A stretch of 64,000 nucleotides of DNA from positions 353,231-417,230 of the forward strand of contig JABLYA010000001.1 in the NCBI GenBank assembly GCA_013177855.1, given 5' to 3'. The position numbers and the translations under genes were made by a program. This document shows positions 56,303-64,000 of this stretch, piece after piece. Origin of the DNA: Ignavibacteria bacterium (GTDB lineage Bacteria; Bacteroidota; Ignavibacteria; Ch128b). The stretch's first letter is position 1; each line of letters opens with the position of its first letter. Below the pieces are notes generated by a model. The model was not told the DNA's origin and searched no databases. It saw only the letters and a list, made by a program, of their open reading frames with translations.

Positions 56303-58061
56303 TATTATCACCTTTTATTTTTTTGTAAAATTCGTTAATTAAATTAATGATTTCATTTTGATTTGCAGCCTGTAAACATTTAACAGCTAATTTTTTACAA
56401 TCACTCAGCTTAATGTTTAGAATTAGTTTTTTAATTTCCGGTAAAAGATATTCACTCACACTCAAATTATTATAACCCAGACCAATCAATAAAGGTACAG
56501 CTTTAAAGTTTGAAGCAATTTCTCCACAAATACCAATTTCCACTTTTGTTCTATTTAATTCCTTTATAATTTGCCTCAATACACGAATTAATGCAGGATG
56601 AAATTCTTGATACGAACTGAAGACTCTTTCATTTCCTCTATCAACAGCGAGTAGATATTGAGTTAAATCATTTGTTCCAACACTAATAAAATCAATATAC
56701 TTAGAAGCTTCTTTTAAGCAATACACGATAGATGGAATTTCAACCATTATTCCAAATTTAATCTTTTCATCAAATTTTATTCGAGCTTCTCTTAATTCTT
56801 TTTTTGCCTCTTCAAAAATTTCCTTTGCTTTAATGATTTCATCAGTTGATGAAACCATTGGAAGCATTACACGAATATTTCTATATGTTGAAGAAATTAG
56901 AATAGCTCTAAACTGAGTCTTAAGTACCTCAGGCATATCAAGTAAAAGTCGAATCCCCCTCCAACCTAAAAATGGATTATTTTCTTGGTATTCTTCATCT
57001 AAAAAAATTTTGTCTCCTCCGAGATCAAATGTTCTGATCGTAACAAAGTAGGGATAAAATTTTTCAGCTAAATCGATGTAAGCTTCAACTTGTTCCGCTT
57101 CTGTAGGGAATGAACCTTTCTGGAAAAACAAATTTTCACTTCTATAAAGACCGACACCTTCTGCACCAGAAGAGATTGCAAAAGGAATTTCATCGAGAAA
57201 ATCAATATTCGCTAAAAGAGTTATCCTATGGTTATCTTTTGTCTTACATTGAATATTTCGTAGTTCTTCGTATTTCTTTTTTCGTTCAGAGTATTTTTGA
57301 ATTTTCTGTTCATAAACTTTTAGAGTTTCTTCATCTGGATTAGAAATAATTAAACCATCAAATCCATCAATAATAACTGTTTCATCATTTTGTAATTCCT
57401 TTGATATATTGTGGATACCAACCACTGCCGGAATATTCAAAGCTCTTGCAAGAATTGCTGTGTGAGAGGTTAAACCTCCCATTTCAGAAATGTAAGCCAA
57501 AACATCATTCCTCGTAAAAAGAATTGTATCTGCTGGTGTTAAATTCTTGGCGACAATTATAACAGACTTTTTTAATTTCGATTCCCATCTTTTTCTTTGA
57601 ATGTTTCGAATGATCCTCGATTTAATATCTTCAATATCATTGGCTCTTTCGTGCATTGATAATTCGTTTGACTGCTTCATTAAATTTATGTATTGATTAA
57701 ATTCTACCTCGACAGCATATTCAGCACTATGTCGTTGATTTTTTATCTTATCTCGAATTGAAGAAAGTAAATGTTCATCTTCCAATATCAATAAATGGGC
57801 TTCAAAAATTCCGGAGATAACTTCATTCAATTTCTCTTTAGATAAATCAACTATTTTTTTTAATTCTTTTTTTGATCGTTCTATAGCAAATTCGAAGGCG
57901 CTTAATTCTTGATCTATATCAAGCGAAACAGAAGGATATATCTCAATATTTTCTTTTTGATAAATATAAACAGGACCTATAGCATAACCCGGTGCTGCTG
58001 GTATACCCTTAAAGATTTTGTTTTTTTGACTATCTAATTTTTGAGATCCATTATAACTCAT
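56289..58061 (-). CDS. ptsI: PTS enzyme I (phosphoenolpyruvate-protein phosphotransferase)
   Basis: 590 residues from ATG 58061, preceded by GAGG; a TTG further up is not needed. FKGIPAAPGYAIGPVYIY opens the HPr-binding part. Phospho-His is in GGLTSHTAILARALNIPAVVG. PEP-binding: RSENLFF, FRTFDLGGDK, GWRGIRLLLD, SVGTNDLTQYLLAVDRGNE, EIGICGEIA. It passes phosphate from PEP to HPr, whose gene overlaps it by 11 bases. No sugar permease (EII) is in the window. Confidence 0.96.
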   Translation of the reverse strand: MSYNGSQKLDSQKNKIFKGIPAAPGYAIGPVYIYQKENIEIYPSVSLDIDQELSAFEFAIERSKKELKKIVDLSKEKLNEVISGIFEAHLLILEDEHLLSSIRDKIKNQRHSAEYAVEVEFNQYINLMKQSNELSMHERANDIEDIKSRIIRNIQRKRWESKLKKSVIIVAKNLTPADTILFTRNDVLAYISEMGGLTSHTAILARALNIPAVVGIHNISKELQNDETVIIDGFDGLIISNPDEETLKVYEQKIQKYSERKKKYEELRNIQCKTKDNHRITLLANIDFLDEIPFAISSGAEGVGLYRSENLFFQKGSFPTEAEQVEAYIDLAEKFYPYFVTIRTFDLGGDKIFLDEEYQENNPFLGWRGIRLLLDMPEVLKTQFRAILISSTYRNIRVMLPMVSSTDEIIKAKEIFEEAKKELREARIKFDEKIKFGIMVEIPSIVYCLKEASKYIDFISVGTNDLTQYLLAVDRGNERVFSSYQEFHPALIRVLRQIIKELNRTKVEIGICGEIASNFKAVPLLIGLGYNNLSVSEYLLPEIKKLILNIKLSDCKKLAVKCLQAANQNEIINLINEFYKKIKGDNNESL

Positions 58062-58317
58062 CGAAACCTCTATTGAAATATTCAACTATTTCTTTAGCTG
58101 CTTCTTCTTCATCTTCTCCTTCAAATCTTAATTTTAATTTACTGCCCTGCTCGGCGCATAGAGTCATGACACCAATAATGCTCTTCCCATTTACCACCAG
58201 ATTGTCTTGAATAATGTAAAAATCTGATCTGTATTTTGAAGCTAATTTCACCAAAGTGGCAGCCGGTCTAGTATGCAAACCTGCTCTATTAAGTATAGTG
58301 ACTTCTTTTTCAATCAT
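58051..58317 (-). CDS. ptsH: Phosphocarrier protein HPr
   Basis: 88 residues, standard HPr. His15 in RAGLHTRPAATLV takes phosphate from enzyme I. Ser46 in NGKSIIGVMTLCA is the position used by HPr kinase in regulation. Immediately upstream of ptsI with overlap. HPr plus EI without EII genes nearby suggests a regulatory or shared role. Confidence 0.97.
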   Translation of the reverse strand: MIEKEVTILNRAGLHTRPAATLVKLASKYRSDFYIIQDNLVVNGKSIIGVMTLCAEQGSKLKLRFEGEDEEEAAKEIVEYFNRGFDEL

Positions 58318-58320
58318 TCT

Positions 58321-59316
58321 TCAATAATTACGATTGATTATAAATTCAAGAAAATTATTCAAATCGTTGATATCGTATTTTTTGTTCAGAATTTCTAAAG
58401 TATCTTTTGCTTTTTGGTAATATTTTGAAATTTCTTTTTTTGTTAATTCAATTATTCCCAGGTTTTTATATATATCAATGTATTTATATATTTCATCAGG
58501 CTTAATGCCTTTATTTTCAATAAGTTTTAGAAGTCTATCTAAATCTTTTCCTGTAGCCTTTTTTAATGCACTTATCAACAAGAAAGTCTTTTTACCTTCT
58601 ATCAAATCAAGAGCTTTTGTCTTGCCAAACAATTTTTGTTCACCTACAATATCCAGTAAATCATCCTGCAGTTGAAATGCAATGCCAAGATATTCGCCGT
58701 ACTCACCAAACCTTTTCAAGTCTTCGATACCAACCTTTTTATTAGCTGATAGTGCTCCAATTTTGCAGGCAGATTTAATCAATGCTCCAGTCTTCATAGA
58801 GATCATTTGAAAATATTGCTGCAAGCTAACTCGATTTCGTGTTTCAAATTCTTTATCCAAAGCCTGACCTTCGCAAACTATTCGCAGAGCACTTGTAAAT
58901 TCTTTGCAAATCATCATAGAATTTTCAGTTAATTCTTTATCCAAAAACTCATAAGCAATGGAGAGCAAAGCATCACCCGCGAGAATAGCTGTACTTAAAT
59001 CATATTTTCGATGCAAAGTGGGTTTGTTATGGCGCTTATCAGAATTATCCATTACATCATCATGGATAAGAGTAAAATTGTGAAGAAGTTCAATTGCAAT
59101 TGCCTGGTTCAACGGTAAGGATTTTAAATTTTTGTTAATTGATTTCGCAACCAATAGAACTAAAATTCCGCGTAATCTTTTACCGCCTGACTTCAAAAAA
59201 TAGTTCAATGGAGCGTAAAGTGATTTCGGTTTTCTTTTACTTAATTCTAAAAAAATTTGATTGTTGATTTGTAATTTTAATTCGTCTAATAATTTGGTAA
59301 AAGGTTCTTTGGTCAT
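58321..59316 (-). CDS. Polyprenyl diphosphate synthase
   Basis: 331 residues, trans-isoprenyl synthase. First aspartate motif LIHDDVMDNSDKRHNKPTLHRKY, second LQDDLLDIVGEQKLFGKTKALDLIEGKKTFLL. GGKRLRGILVLLVAK is the N-terminal basic site. The first motif is the short DDxxD form, so product length (FPP, GGPP or longer) is not fixed by sequence here. Three bases before ptsH on the same strand. Confidence 0.92.
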   Translation of the reverse strand: MTKEPFTKLLDELKLQINNQIFLELSKRKPKSLYAPLNYFLKSGGKRLRGILVLLVAKSINKNLKSLPLNQAIAIELLHNFTLIHDDVMDNSDKRHNKPTLHRKYDLSTAILAGDALLSIAYEFLDKELTENSMMICKEFTSALRIVCEGQALDKEFETRNRVSLQQYFQMISMKTGALIKSACKIGALSANKKVGIEDLKRFGEYGEYLGIAFQLQDDLLDIVGEQKLFGKTKALDLIEGKKTFLLISALKKATGKDLDRLLKLIENKGIKPDEIYKYIDIYKNLGIIELTKKEISKYYQKAKDTLEILNKKYDINDLNNFLEFIINRNY

Positions 59317-59339
59317 AAAAAAATTAAGTTTGTATAAAA

Positions 59340-60464
59340 TTATATTTTCTTAATTCCAATACCGGGCAGATTTGTCAAAGTTACTTTACCGTCAATGATT
59401 TTTGCACCATCGAACAAATCATTCGAGATCAATTCTGCACCATCGAGGTCAGCCCAATCTACCAGTGGCGAAAGCTGTGCTGCTGCAGAGATTGCACAGG
59501 AAGTTTCTGTCATACAACCAAGCATAACTTTCATTTCCAGAGCACGGGCAAGAAGTATCATTTTATAAGCTTCTCTCATTCCGGTGCTTTTCATCAATTT
59601 TATGTTAATACCATCATAAGCACCGTAAGCTTTTTTGACATCCGGTAATCTTTGAACACTCTCATCCGCAATAATTGGTAAAGGACTTCTCTCCCTTAAC
59701 CACGCATGTTCGTCATACCATTCCTTAGGCATAGGTTGCTCAACGAATTCAACATTTTTATTGGCGAGCCACTCGATCATCTTCAATGCTTCTTCTTTAT
59801 TTTTCCAGCCTTGATTTACATCGCATCGAATTGGTTTATCCGTAACTGAACGAATTGTCTCAATCATTTCTTTGTCATTATCAAGACCAAGTTTGACTTT
59901 CAAAATTTTATACTGTTCTGCTTCTTTAACTTTTTGTCTAACTACATCTGGTTTATCGATGCCAATCGTAAATGAAGTGTAGGGTGTTTTTTCAGGATTT
60001 AATCCCCAGATTTTATACCAGGGCTGTCCGATTAATTTACCAACTAAATCGTGAAGTGCAATGTCGATTGAAGCTTTTGCTGCTGGATTACCCGGTGCGA
60101 TTGAATCAACATAGTTAAGAATTTCTTCTATTCGAAATGGATCATCAAATTGAGATAAATCAACCTTGGATAAAAATTCAGATGCAGTTTGGTGTGATTC
60201 TCCAAGATACGGAGGCATTGAAGCCTCTCCATAACCGATCATGCCATTATATTCTATCTCTGTCATCATCACTGGAGTAGTTTTTCTTGACGCAGTTGCA
60301 ACAGTAAAAACATGTTTCAATTCAAGTGTATAAGGATAAAATCTTAGTTTCATCTTTTCCCCATCTCTTTTGGATTTCTTCGCTAAAATTTCTGGAAACT
60401 TACCAACCAGAGGAGTTCCCAGTGAAATTAGTGCACCTGTTTTAAGAAAGTCTCTTCTCTTCAT
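59340..60464 (-). CDS. L-Ala-D/L-Glu-type dipeptide epimerase with Tat-like signal
   Basis: 374 residues, enolase superfamily (muconate-lactonizing subgroup). The N-terminus MKRRDFLKTGALISLGTPLVG is a twin-Arg leader. Catalytic Lys pair in KILKVKLG; metal ligands in RCDVNQGW, EFVEQPM, IADESV; opposing Lys in GINIKLMKSTGMRE. It epimerises dipeptides released from peptidoglycan. It overlaps the NlpC/P60 gene upstream by four bases, which fits a joint role in murein peptide recycling. Confidence 0.9.
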   Translation of the reverse strand: MKRRDFLKTGALISLGTPLVGKFPEILAKKSKRDGEKMKLRFYPYTLELKHVFTVATASRKTTPVMMTEIEYNGMIGYGEASMPPYLGESHQTASEFLSKVDLSQFDDPFRIEEILNYVDSIAPGNPAAKASIDIALHDLVGKLIGQPWYKIWGLNPEKTPYTSFTIGIDKPDVVRQKVKEAEQYKILKVKLGLDNDKEMIETIRSVTDKPIRCDVNQGWKNKEEALKMIEWLANKNVEFVEQPMPKEWYDEHAWLRERSPLPIIADESVQRLPDVKKAYGAYDGINIKLMKSTGMREAYKMILLARALEMKVMLGCMTETSCAISAAAQLSPLVDWADLDGAELISNDLFDGAKIIDGKVTLTNLPGIGIKKI

Positions 60465-61648
60465 TTGTAAAATTCTTCCCTATAAAATTTATTGTTCTTG
60501 ATTTTAAGTTCTTCTAAAATTTCTGCTTGATCAAGAATTCTTTTTACTCTTACAATTGTATTTAATCTATATTCATTATAATTAGGGTCATCTTTATCGA
60601 AACTATCAAGTCTAACTCTACCTGAACTGTGAATAAATCTTTTATCACCAAGATATAATCCAACATGAGTAATTCTCTCTGGTCTGGTTTCCGAAGCTCT
60701 CCTTCCGAAAAATATTAAATCACCCGGTTTTAATTGAGAAAAATCAGGATCAAACGGAATTTCACTCCCGAGCAGAGCTTGCTGATTTGCATCACGAGAT
60801 AAAATTAGTCCATTTAAGAAAAAGATCGTTTTCATAAATCCAGAACAATCAATTCCTTTAATTGAAGTTCCACCCCATAAATAAGGAAAACCCATCATTT
60901 GTTTAGCGGTCTTTATAATTGAAGCAGCTTGAAAATCAAGTGAATTGTACCAGTCATCAAATAACTTTGCCTCTTTTCTATTGATATAACCTTTTCTGCC
61001 ATCTGGTAATTCGACTTCAAAGGTTTTTTTATCTGAATTAACTAGTTTTAAAATATTCCCAGCTACTATATCACTAATTTTCTCGCTAAAATTTTTGTCT
61101 GAATAGATGAAGCCGAAAAATTCTGTATAAATTATTTTTTTCGATTTCAGCCAGTTTATCATTTCTTCCGCATTGTAGCGAGCAATACCGTCATCATCAA
61201 CCCACCCTAAGTAATCATCGGGTGTTTGAATCAAAAACCAGCCATTGGATTCCTTCAGTATTCGAACAGGCGTTCCCATTAATGCTTGGGTAGAAAGCTC
61301 TTCTGGATGGTCTGGCTTCGATCTAATGTTACATACACTCAAATTTACAATACCATAGATCCTTGAACCTAATTTTTTCGACGGCAGAACTTCAATATTA
61401 TCTACTATGGTATAATTTGGATTGGAACTAAGTTCGTTCAATAATTTTTCTTTAAATAATTTATCAGAAACTTCACCTTGAAGAATCAATTGACTGCCTT
61501 CTTGTAAATAAGAGACACTGAAAATAGCTGTTCTTTTATCAGGTGCTAATCTGGACTTTATTTGTCCGATAATTTCTTCAATATCTTGATTCATTGCACT
61601 TATATAAGTTGTTAATAGAAGGTTTATTAAAAACAGTAATATTTTCAT
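60461..61648 (-). CDS. NlpC/P60 murein endopeptidase with SH3 domains
   Basis: 395 residues. Signal peptide (MKILLFLINLLLTTYISA). Two SH3-like parts (about 100-165 and 185-235: YGIVNLSVCNIRSKPDHPEELSTQALMGTPVRILKESNGWFLIQTPDDYLGWV). The catalytic domain has Cys in IKGIDCSGFMKTIFFLNGL, His in ERITHVGLYLGDKRFIHSSG, and a third polar residue downstream. It resembles dipeptidyl-peptidase VI-type gamma-D-glutamyl peptidases. It is the first gene of the operon with the epimerase. Confidence 0.9.
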   Translation of the reverse strand: MKILLFLINLLLTTYISAMNQDIEEIIGQIKSRLAPDKRTAIFSVSYLQEGSQLILQGEVSDKLFKEKLLNELSSNPNYTIVDNIEVLPSKKLGSRIYGIVNLSVCNIRSKPDHPEELSTQALMGTPVRILKESNGWFLIQTPDDYLGWVDDDGIARYNAEEMINWLKSKKIIYTEFFGFIYSDKNFSEKISDIVAGNILKLVNSDKKTFEVELPDGRKGYINRKEAKLFDDWYNSLDFQAASIIKTAKQMMGFPYLWGGTSIKGIDCSGFMKTIFFLNGLILSRDANQQALLGSEIPFDPDFSQLKPGDLIFFGRRASETRPERITHVGLYLGDKRFIHSSGRVRLDSFDKDDPNYNEYRLNTIVRVKRILDQAEILEELKIKNNKFYREEFYK

Positions 61649-61920
61649 AAAAACAAAATAATTAAAAAGGTCTATAATTTCAATTGATGTGAGACAATGA
61701 ACTTGTTGAAGAATTTTACTCTAATGAAATAGAATTTATCGATTAAAAAGGTTCAATTAATTAAATGCGTTCAAAAATTTCGTTTAGCTGTCTGAATTAA
61801 TTAAAAAACTTTAGAAAATTTTTTAATGAGCATTAGAGAAAATTTTTACAAAATATCATAAATTAGATGAAAATTTATCTCTTTTAGAAAAGATAACTTC
61901 AAACAAATCGGAGAGCCTAA

Positions 61921-63495
61921 ATGAGTGAAGAAGCAAAAAAAAGAGAACAATGGGGAAGCAGAATAGGACTAATTTTAGCCGTTGCAGGGAATGCAATTGG
62001 CCTTGGAAATTTTTTGCGTTTCCCTGTTCAGGCTGCTCAAAATGGCGGCGGCGCTTTTATGATTCCATATTTTGTCGCCTTTTTATTACTTGGAATTCCA
62101 TTAATGTGGATTGAATGGGGAATTGGAAGGTATGGTGGAAAGTTCAGACATGGCAGTGCCCCTGGTATGTTTGATGTACTGTGGAATCACAAACTCGCTA
62201 AATATTTAGGTGCGACTGGTTTATTTATATCTTTAACGATTATGATATACTATACTTACATTGAGTCCTGGACGCTTGGATACAGTATTTTTTCAATTTT
62301 AAAGATGTATTTCGTCAGTAATCCCACATTTGAAAATATGAAAGGATTTTTAGATGCTTATCAAGGTATTCAAAGCGGACATGGTTTTGATTCTTTGTGG
62401 ACTGCTTATATAATTATGTTGATTACATTCTCCATAAATTTCTTTGTACTTTATAAAGGCATATCTGCAGGAATTGAAAAACTGGCAAAGATTGCCATGC
62501 CGATGCTCTTTATCTTTGCTATTATTTTAGTAATAAGAGTTTTTACATTGGGAACCCCTGATCCAGCGAAACCTGAGTATTCTGTATGGAATGGTTTTGC
62601 CTTCATCTGGAATCCTGATTTCAGTAAACTTAATGATCCAAAAATCTGGTTAGCTGCAGCTGGTCAAATATTTTTCACATTAAGTGTAGGAATGGGTACA
62701 ATTCACGCTTATGCAAGTTATCTGAAACCAAAAGATGATATTGCATTATCAGGACTTTCAACTGCTGCTACCAATGAATTTGCTGAAGTTGTTCTTGGTG
62801 GAAGTATTGCAATTCCAGTTGCGGTTGCATTCTTTGGTGTTGCAACAACACAGGAAATTGCAAAAGGTGGAGCTTTTAACTTAGGATTTGTGTCGATGCC
62901 TATTATTTTTCAAAAACTTCCAATGGGTGAAATTTTTGGATTTCTTTGGTTTTTACTTCTATTCTTTGCTGGTATTACTTCATCGGTGGCAATGGGACAA
63001 CCAATTATCGCTTTTCTTGAAGATGAGTTTGGTTTCTCAAGAAAGAAAGCCACATTTTCACTTGCCGCATTCACACTAATTTGTGTTCAGTTTGTTGTAT
63101 TCTTTTTGAAATATGGATTTCTCGACGAGATGGATTATTGGGCTGGTACATTTGGTCTTGTGGTATTTGCATTGATGGAAACAATTTTATTTATGTGGGT
63201 TTTTGGTGCTGATAAAGCTTTTGAAGAAATAAATTCTGGAGGTGATATCAAAATCCCCATTATCTTCAAGTATATTATGAAGTATATTACACCATTAATT
63301 TTGCTTGTAATCATGATTTGGTGGTTTGTAAATGATGCAATCCCAATTTTATTACTTGAAGATGTTCCTGCTGAAAAAGTCCCATATATTTGGGGTGCAA
63401 GAATCTTGATGCTCGTCATCCTTGGTTTGATTTTATTAATGATTCATTTAGCATGGAAAAATAAAAATTTAAATAAAGTTGAGGAGGTAAAATGA
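61921..63495 (+). CDS. Neurotransmitter:sodium symporter family transporter (MetP-like)
   Basis: 524 residues, about 12 helices. It begins WGSRIGLILAVAGNAIGLGNFLRFPVQAAQNGGGAFMIPYF, the first-helix sodium/substrate motif of LeuT-fold NSS proteins. ESWTLGYSIFSI is helix three; GQIFFTLSVGMGTIHAYASY is helix six with the unwound centre. GGAGAG precedes the ATG. A MetS-like small subunit follows with four-base overlap, as in the MetPS methionine/alanine uptake system, so methionine or a related amino acid is the likely cargo. Confidence 0.92.
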   Translation: MSEEAKKREQWGSRIGLILAVAGNAIGLGNFLRFPVQAAQNGGGAFMIPYFVAFLLLGIPLMWIEWGIGRYGGKFRHGSAPGMFDVLWNHKLAKYLGATGLFISLTIMIYYTYIESWTLGYSIFSILKMYFVSNPTFENMKGFLDAYQGIQSGHGFDSLWTAYIIMLITFSINFFVLYKGISAGIEKLAKIAMPMLFIFAIILVIRVFTLGTPDPAKPEYSVWNGFAFIWNPDFSKLNDPKIWLAAAGQIFFTLSVGMGTIHAYASYLKPKDDIALSGLSTAATNEFAEVVLGGSIAIPVAVAFFGVATTQEIAKGGAFNLGFVSMPIIFQKLPMGEIFGFLWFLLLFFAGITSSVAMGQPIIAFLEDEFGFSRKKATFSLAAFTLICVQFVVFFLKYGFLDEMDYWAGTFGLVVFALMETILFMWVFGADKAFEEINSGGDIKIPIIFKYIMKYITPLILLVIMIWWFVNDAIPILLLEDVPAEKVPYIWGARILMLVILGLILLMIHLAWKNKNLNKVEEVK

Positions 63496-63617
63496 AATTA
63501 ACTACCGAAGGTATACTCTTCTGGATTTTTGGATGGAGTGTGGTTATAGGACTTGTTGCCTTTTGTTTTTATAAAATTCTTAAAAACCCAAACGGAAACA
63601 ATTTAAACGAAGAATAA
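63492..63617 (+). CDS. MetS-type small subunit of NSS transporter
   Basis: 41 residues: MKLTTEGILFWIFGWSVVIG then a short basic tail, KILKNPNGNNLNEE. One membrane helix (about 9-27). This length and the WIFGWSVVIG pattern match the small subunit found next to MetP-like transporters. ATG overlaps the transporter stop (ATGA), and GAGGAGG lies just before it. Confidence 0.85.
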   Translation: MKLTTEGILFWIFGWSVVIGLVAFCFYKILKNPNGNNLNEE

Positions 63618-63626
63618 TAGATTAAA

Positions 63627-63654
63627 GCGAATCGGTCTTAAAAGACCGATTCGC
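63627..63654. terminator. Hairpin between metS-like gene and pfkA
   Basis: GCGAATCGGTCTT (63627-63639) pairs perfectly with AAGACCGATTCGC (63642-63654). Thirteen base pairs with a tiny loop (a few central A/T pairs will open). No long T run follows on the plus strand. It separates two convergent genes and probably ends both transcripts. Confidence 0.75.
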
Positions 63655-63662
63655 AATTGATT

Positions 63663-64000
63663 TTATCCAAAAAATACTTCTGCAACTTCAAACAATTTCA
63701 GATCAACTAATTTCAATTCACCGACAGCATCCTTAAGTGGGACATCGACAATTTCATTACCTTTTAATGCAACCATCCTACCAAATTTGCCATCTTTAAT
63801 TAAATCAACAGCAGCAACACCAAATCGAGTACCCAAAACACGATCATAAGCAGTTGGGCTTCCGCCTCTCTGGATATGACCTAAAATTGTAGCTCTTGTT
63901 TCGAAACCTGTACGTTTTTCTATCTCTTCTGCTAAAACATTACCAATGCCACCCAACCTTACATGGCCAAATTCATCTTTCTTCAAACTACTCAAAATCA
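63663..64000 (-). CDS. pfkA: 6-phosphofructokinase, C-terminal part
   Basis: Partial: the frame runs off the right edge. The visible 112 residues include RLGGIGNVLAEEIEKRTGFETRATILGHIQRGGSPTAYDRVLGTRFGVAAVDLI, the fructose-6-phosphate and effector-site segment of ATP-dependent PfkA (LGHIQRGGSPTAxDR). It phosphorylates fructose-6-phosphate in glycolysis. The gene is on the opposite strand to the transporter. Confidence 0.95.
   Translation of the reverse strand, partial: ILSSLKKDEFGHVRLGGIGNVLAEEIEKRTGFETRATILGHIQRGGSPTAYDRVLGTRFGVAAVDLIKDGKFGRMVALKGNEIVDVPLKDAVGELKLVDLKLFEVAEVFFG

Overview
The window is AT-rich bacterial DNA that most resembles an Ignavibacteria-type member of the Bacteroidota/Chlorobi side of the FCB group. 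This is an inference. It rests on promoters of the -33 TTTG / -7 TAnnTTTG type (upstream of nuoA and of a tRNA-Leu), short or absent ribosome-binding sites, an 11-gene complex I operon without nuoEFG, and secreted beta-propeller and barrel proteins. No rRNA gene is present to settle it.

Layout. (1) 1-3 kb: a small GIY-YIG protein, a REPIN-like palindrome array ending on the hypB stop codon, hypA-hypB, and a SpoU-type RNA methyltransferase. (2) About 3-13.3 kb: an accessory island punctuated by three decayed IS256-type elements in the same orientation. It holds a tightly overlapping three-gene operon (zinc-ribbon/DUF559 nuclease, RecQ-like helicase, coiled-coil membrane protein), a stand-alone RelA/SpoT-like HD protein and a 1034-residue beta-propeller protein. 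(3) 13.3-26.3 kb: a second accessory block with a B12-binding radical SAM protein, a truncated DUF5131 gene, tandem gene-end debris with strong hairpins, a DUF3800/membrane-protein pair, and a restriction-like pair (PLD-nuclease/SNF2 helicase and Eco57I-type N6-adenine methylase). The methylase gene carries, in frame, a complete RAYT (REP-associated Y1 transposase) domain plus two tandem arrays of REP-like palindromes. This is the most unusual object in the window. (4) 26.4-36.7 kb: nuoABCDHIJKLMN in one operon, ending in a strong terminator. (5) 36.8-47.5 kb: housekeeping genes (outer-membrane protein, Fe-S carrier, superoxide dismutase, gltX, glnS, tRNA-Leu(CAA), tmRNA, cobalamin adenosyltransferase, YgfZ-like protein, M20 dipeptidase). 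(6) 47.8-61.6 kb: a phosphohexomutase, then a long minus-strand run comprising an NlpC/P60 murein peptidase, dipeptide epimerase, polyprenyl synthase, HPr, enzyme I, sugar-phosphate isomerase, a 945-residue peptidase/propeller/barrel fusion and envelope lipoproteins. (7) 61.9-64 kb: an NSS transporter with its MetS-like small subunit, a terminator, and the C-terminal part of pfkA running off the end.

How the parts fit. Regions 4-7 look like ordinary chromosome. Regions 2 and 3, between the RNA methyltransferase and the nuo operon, look like a defence or mobile-element hot spot: helicase-nuclease modules, IS debris, palindromic repeats and truncated genes. HypA/HypB imply a nickel hydrogenase elsewhere. 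The 11-subunit complex I needs an electron donor other than a NuoEFG module encoded here. HPr and enzyme I have no PTS permease in the window and may be mainly regulatory.
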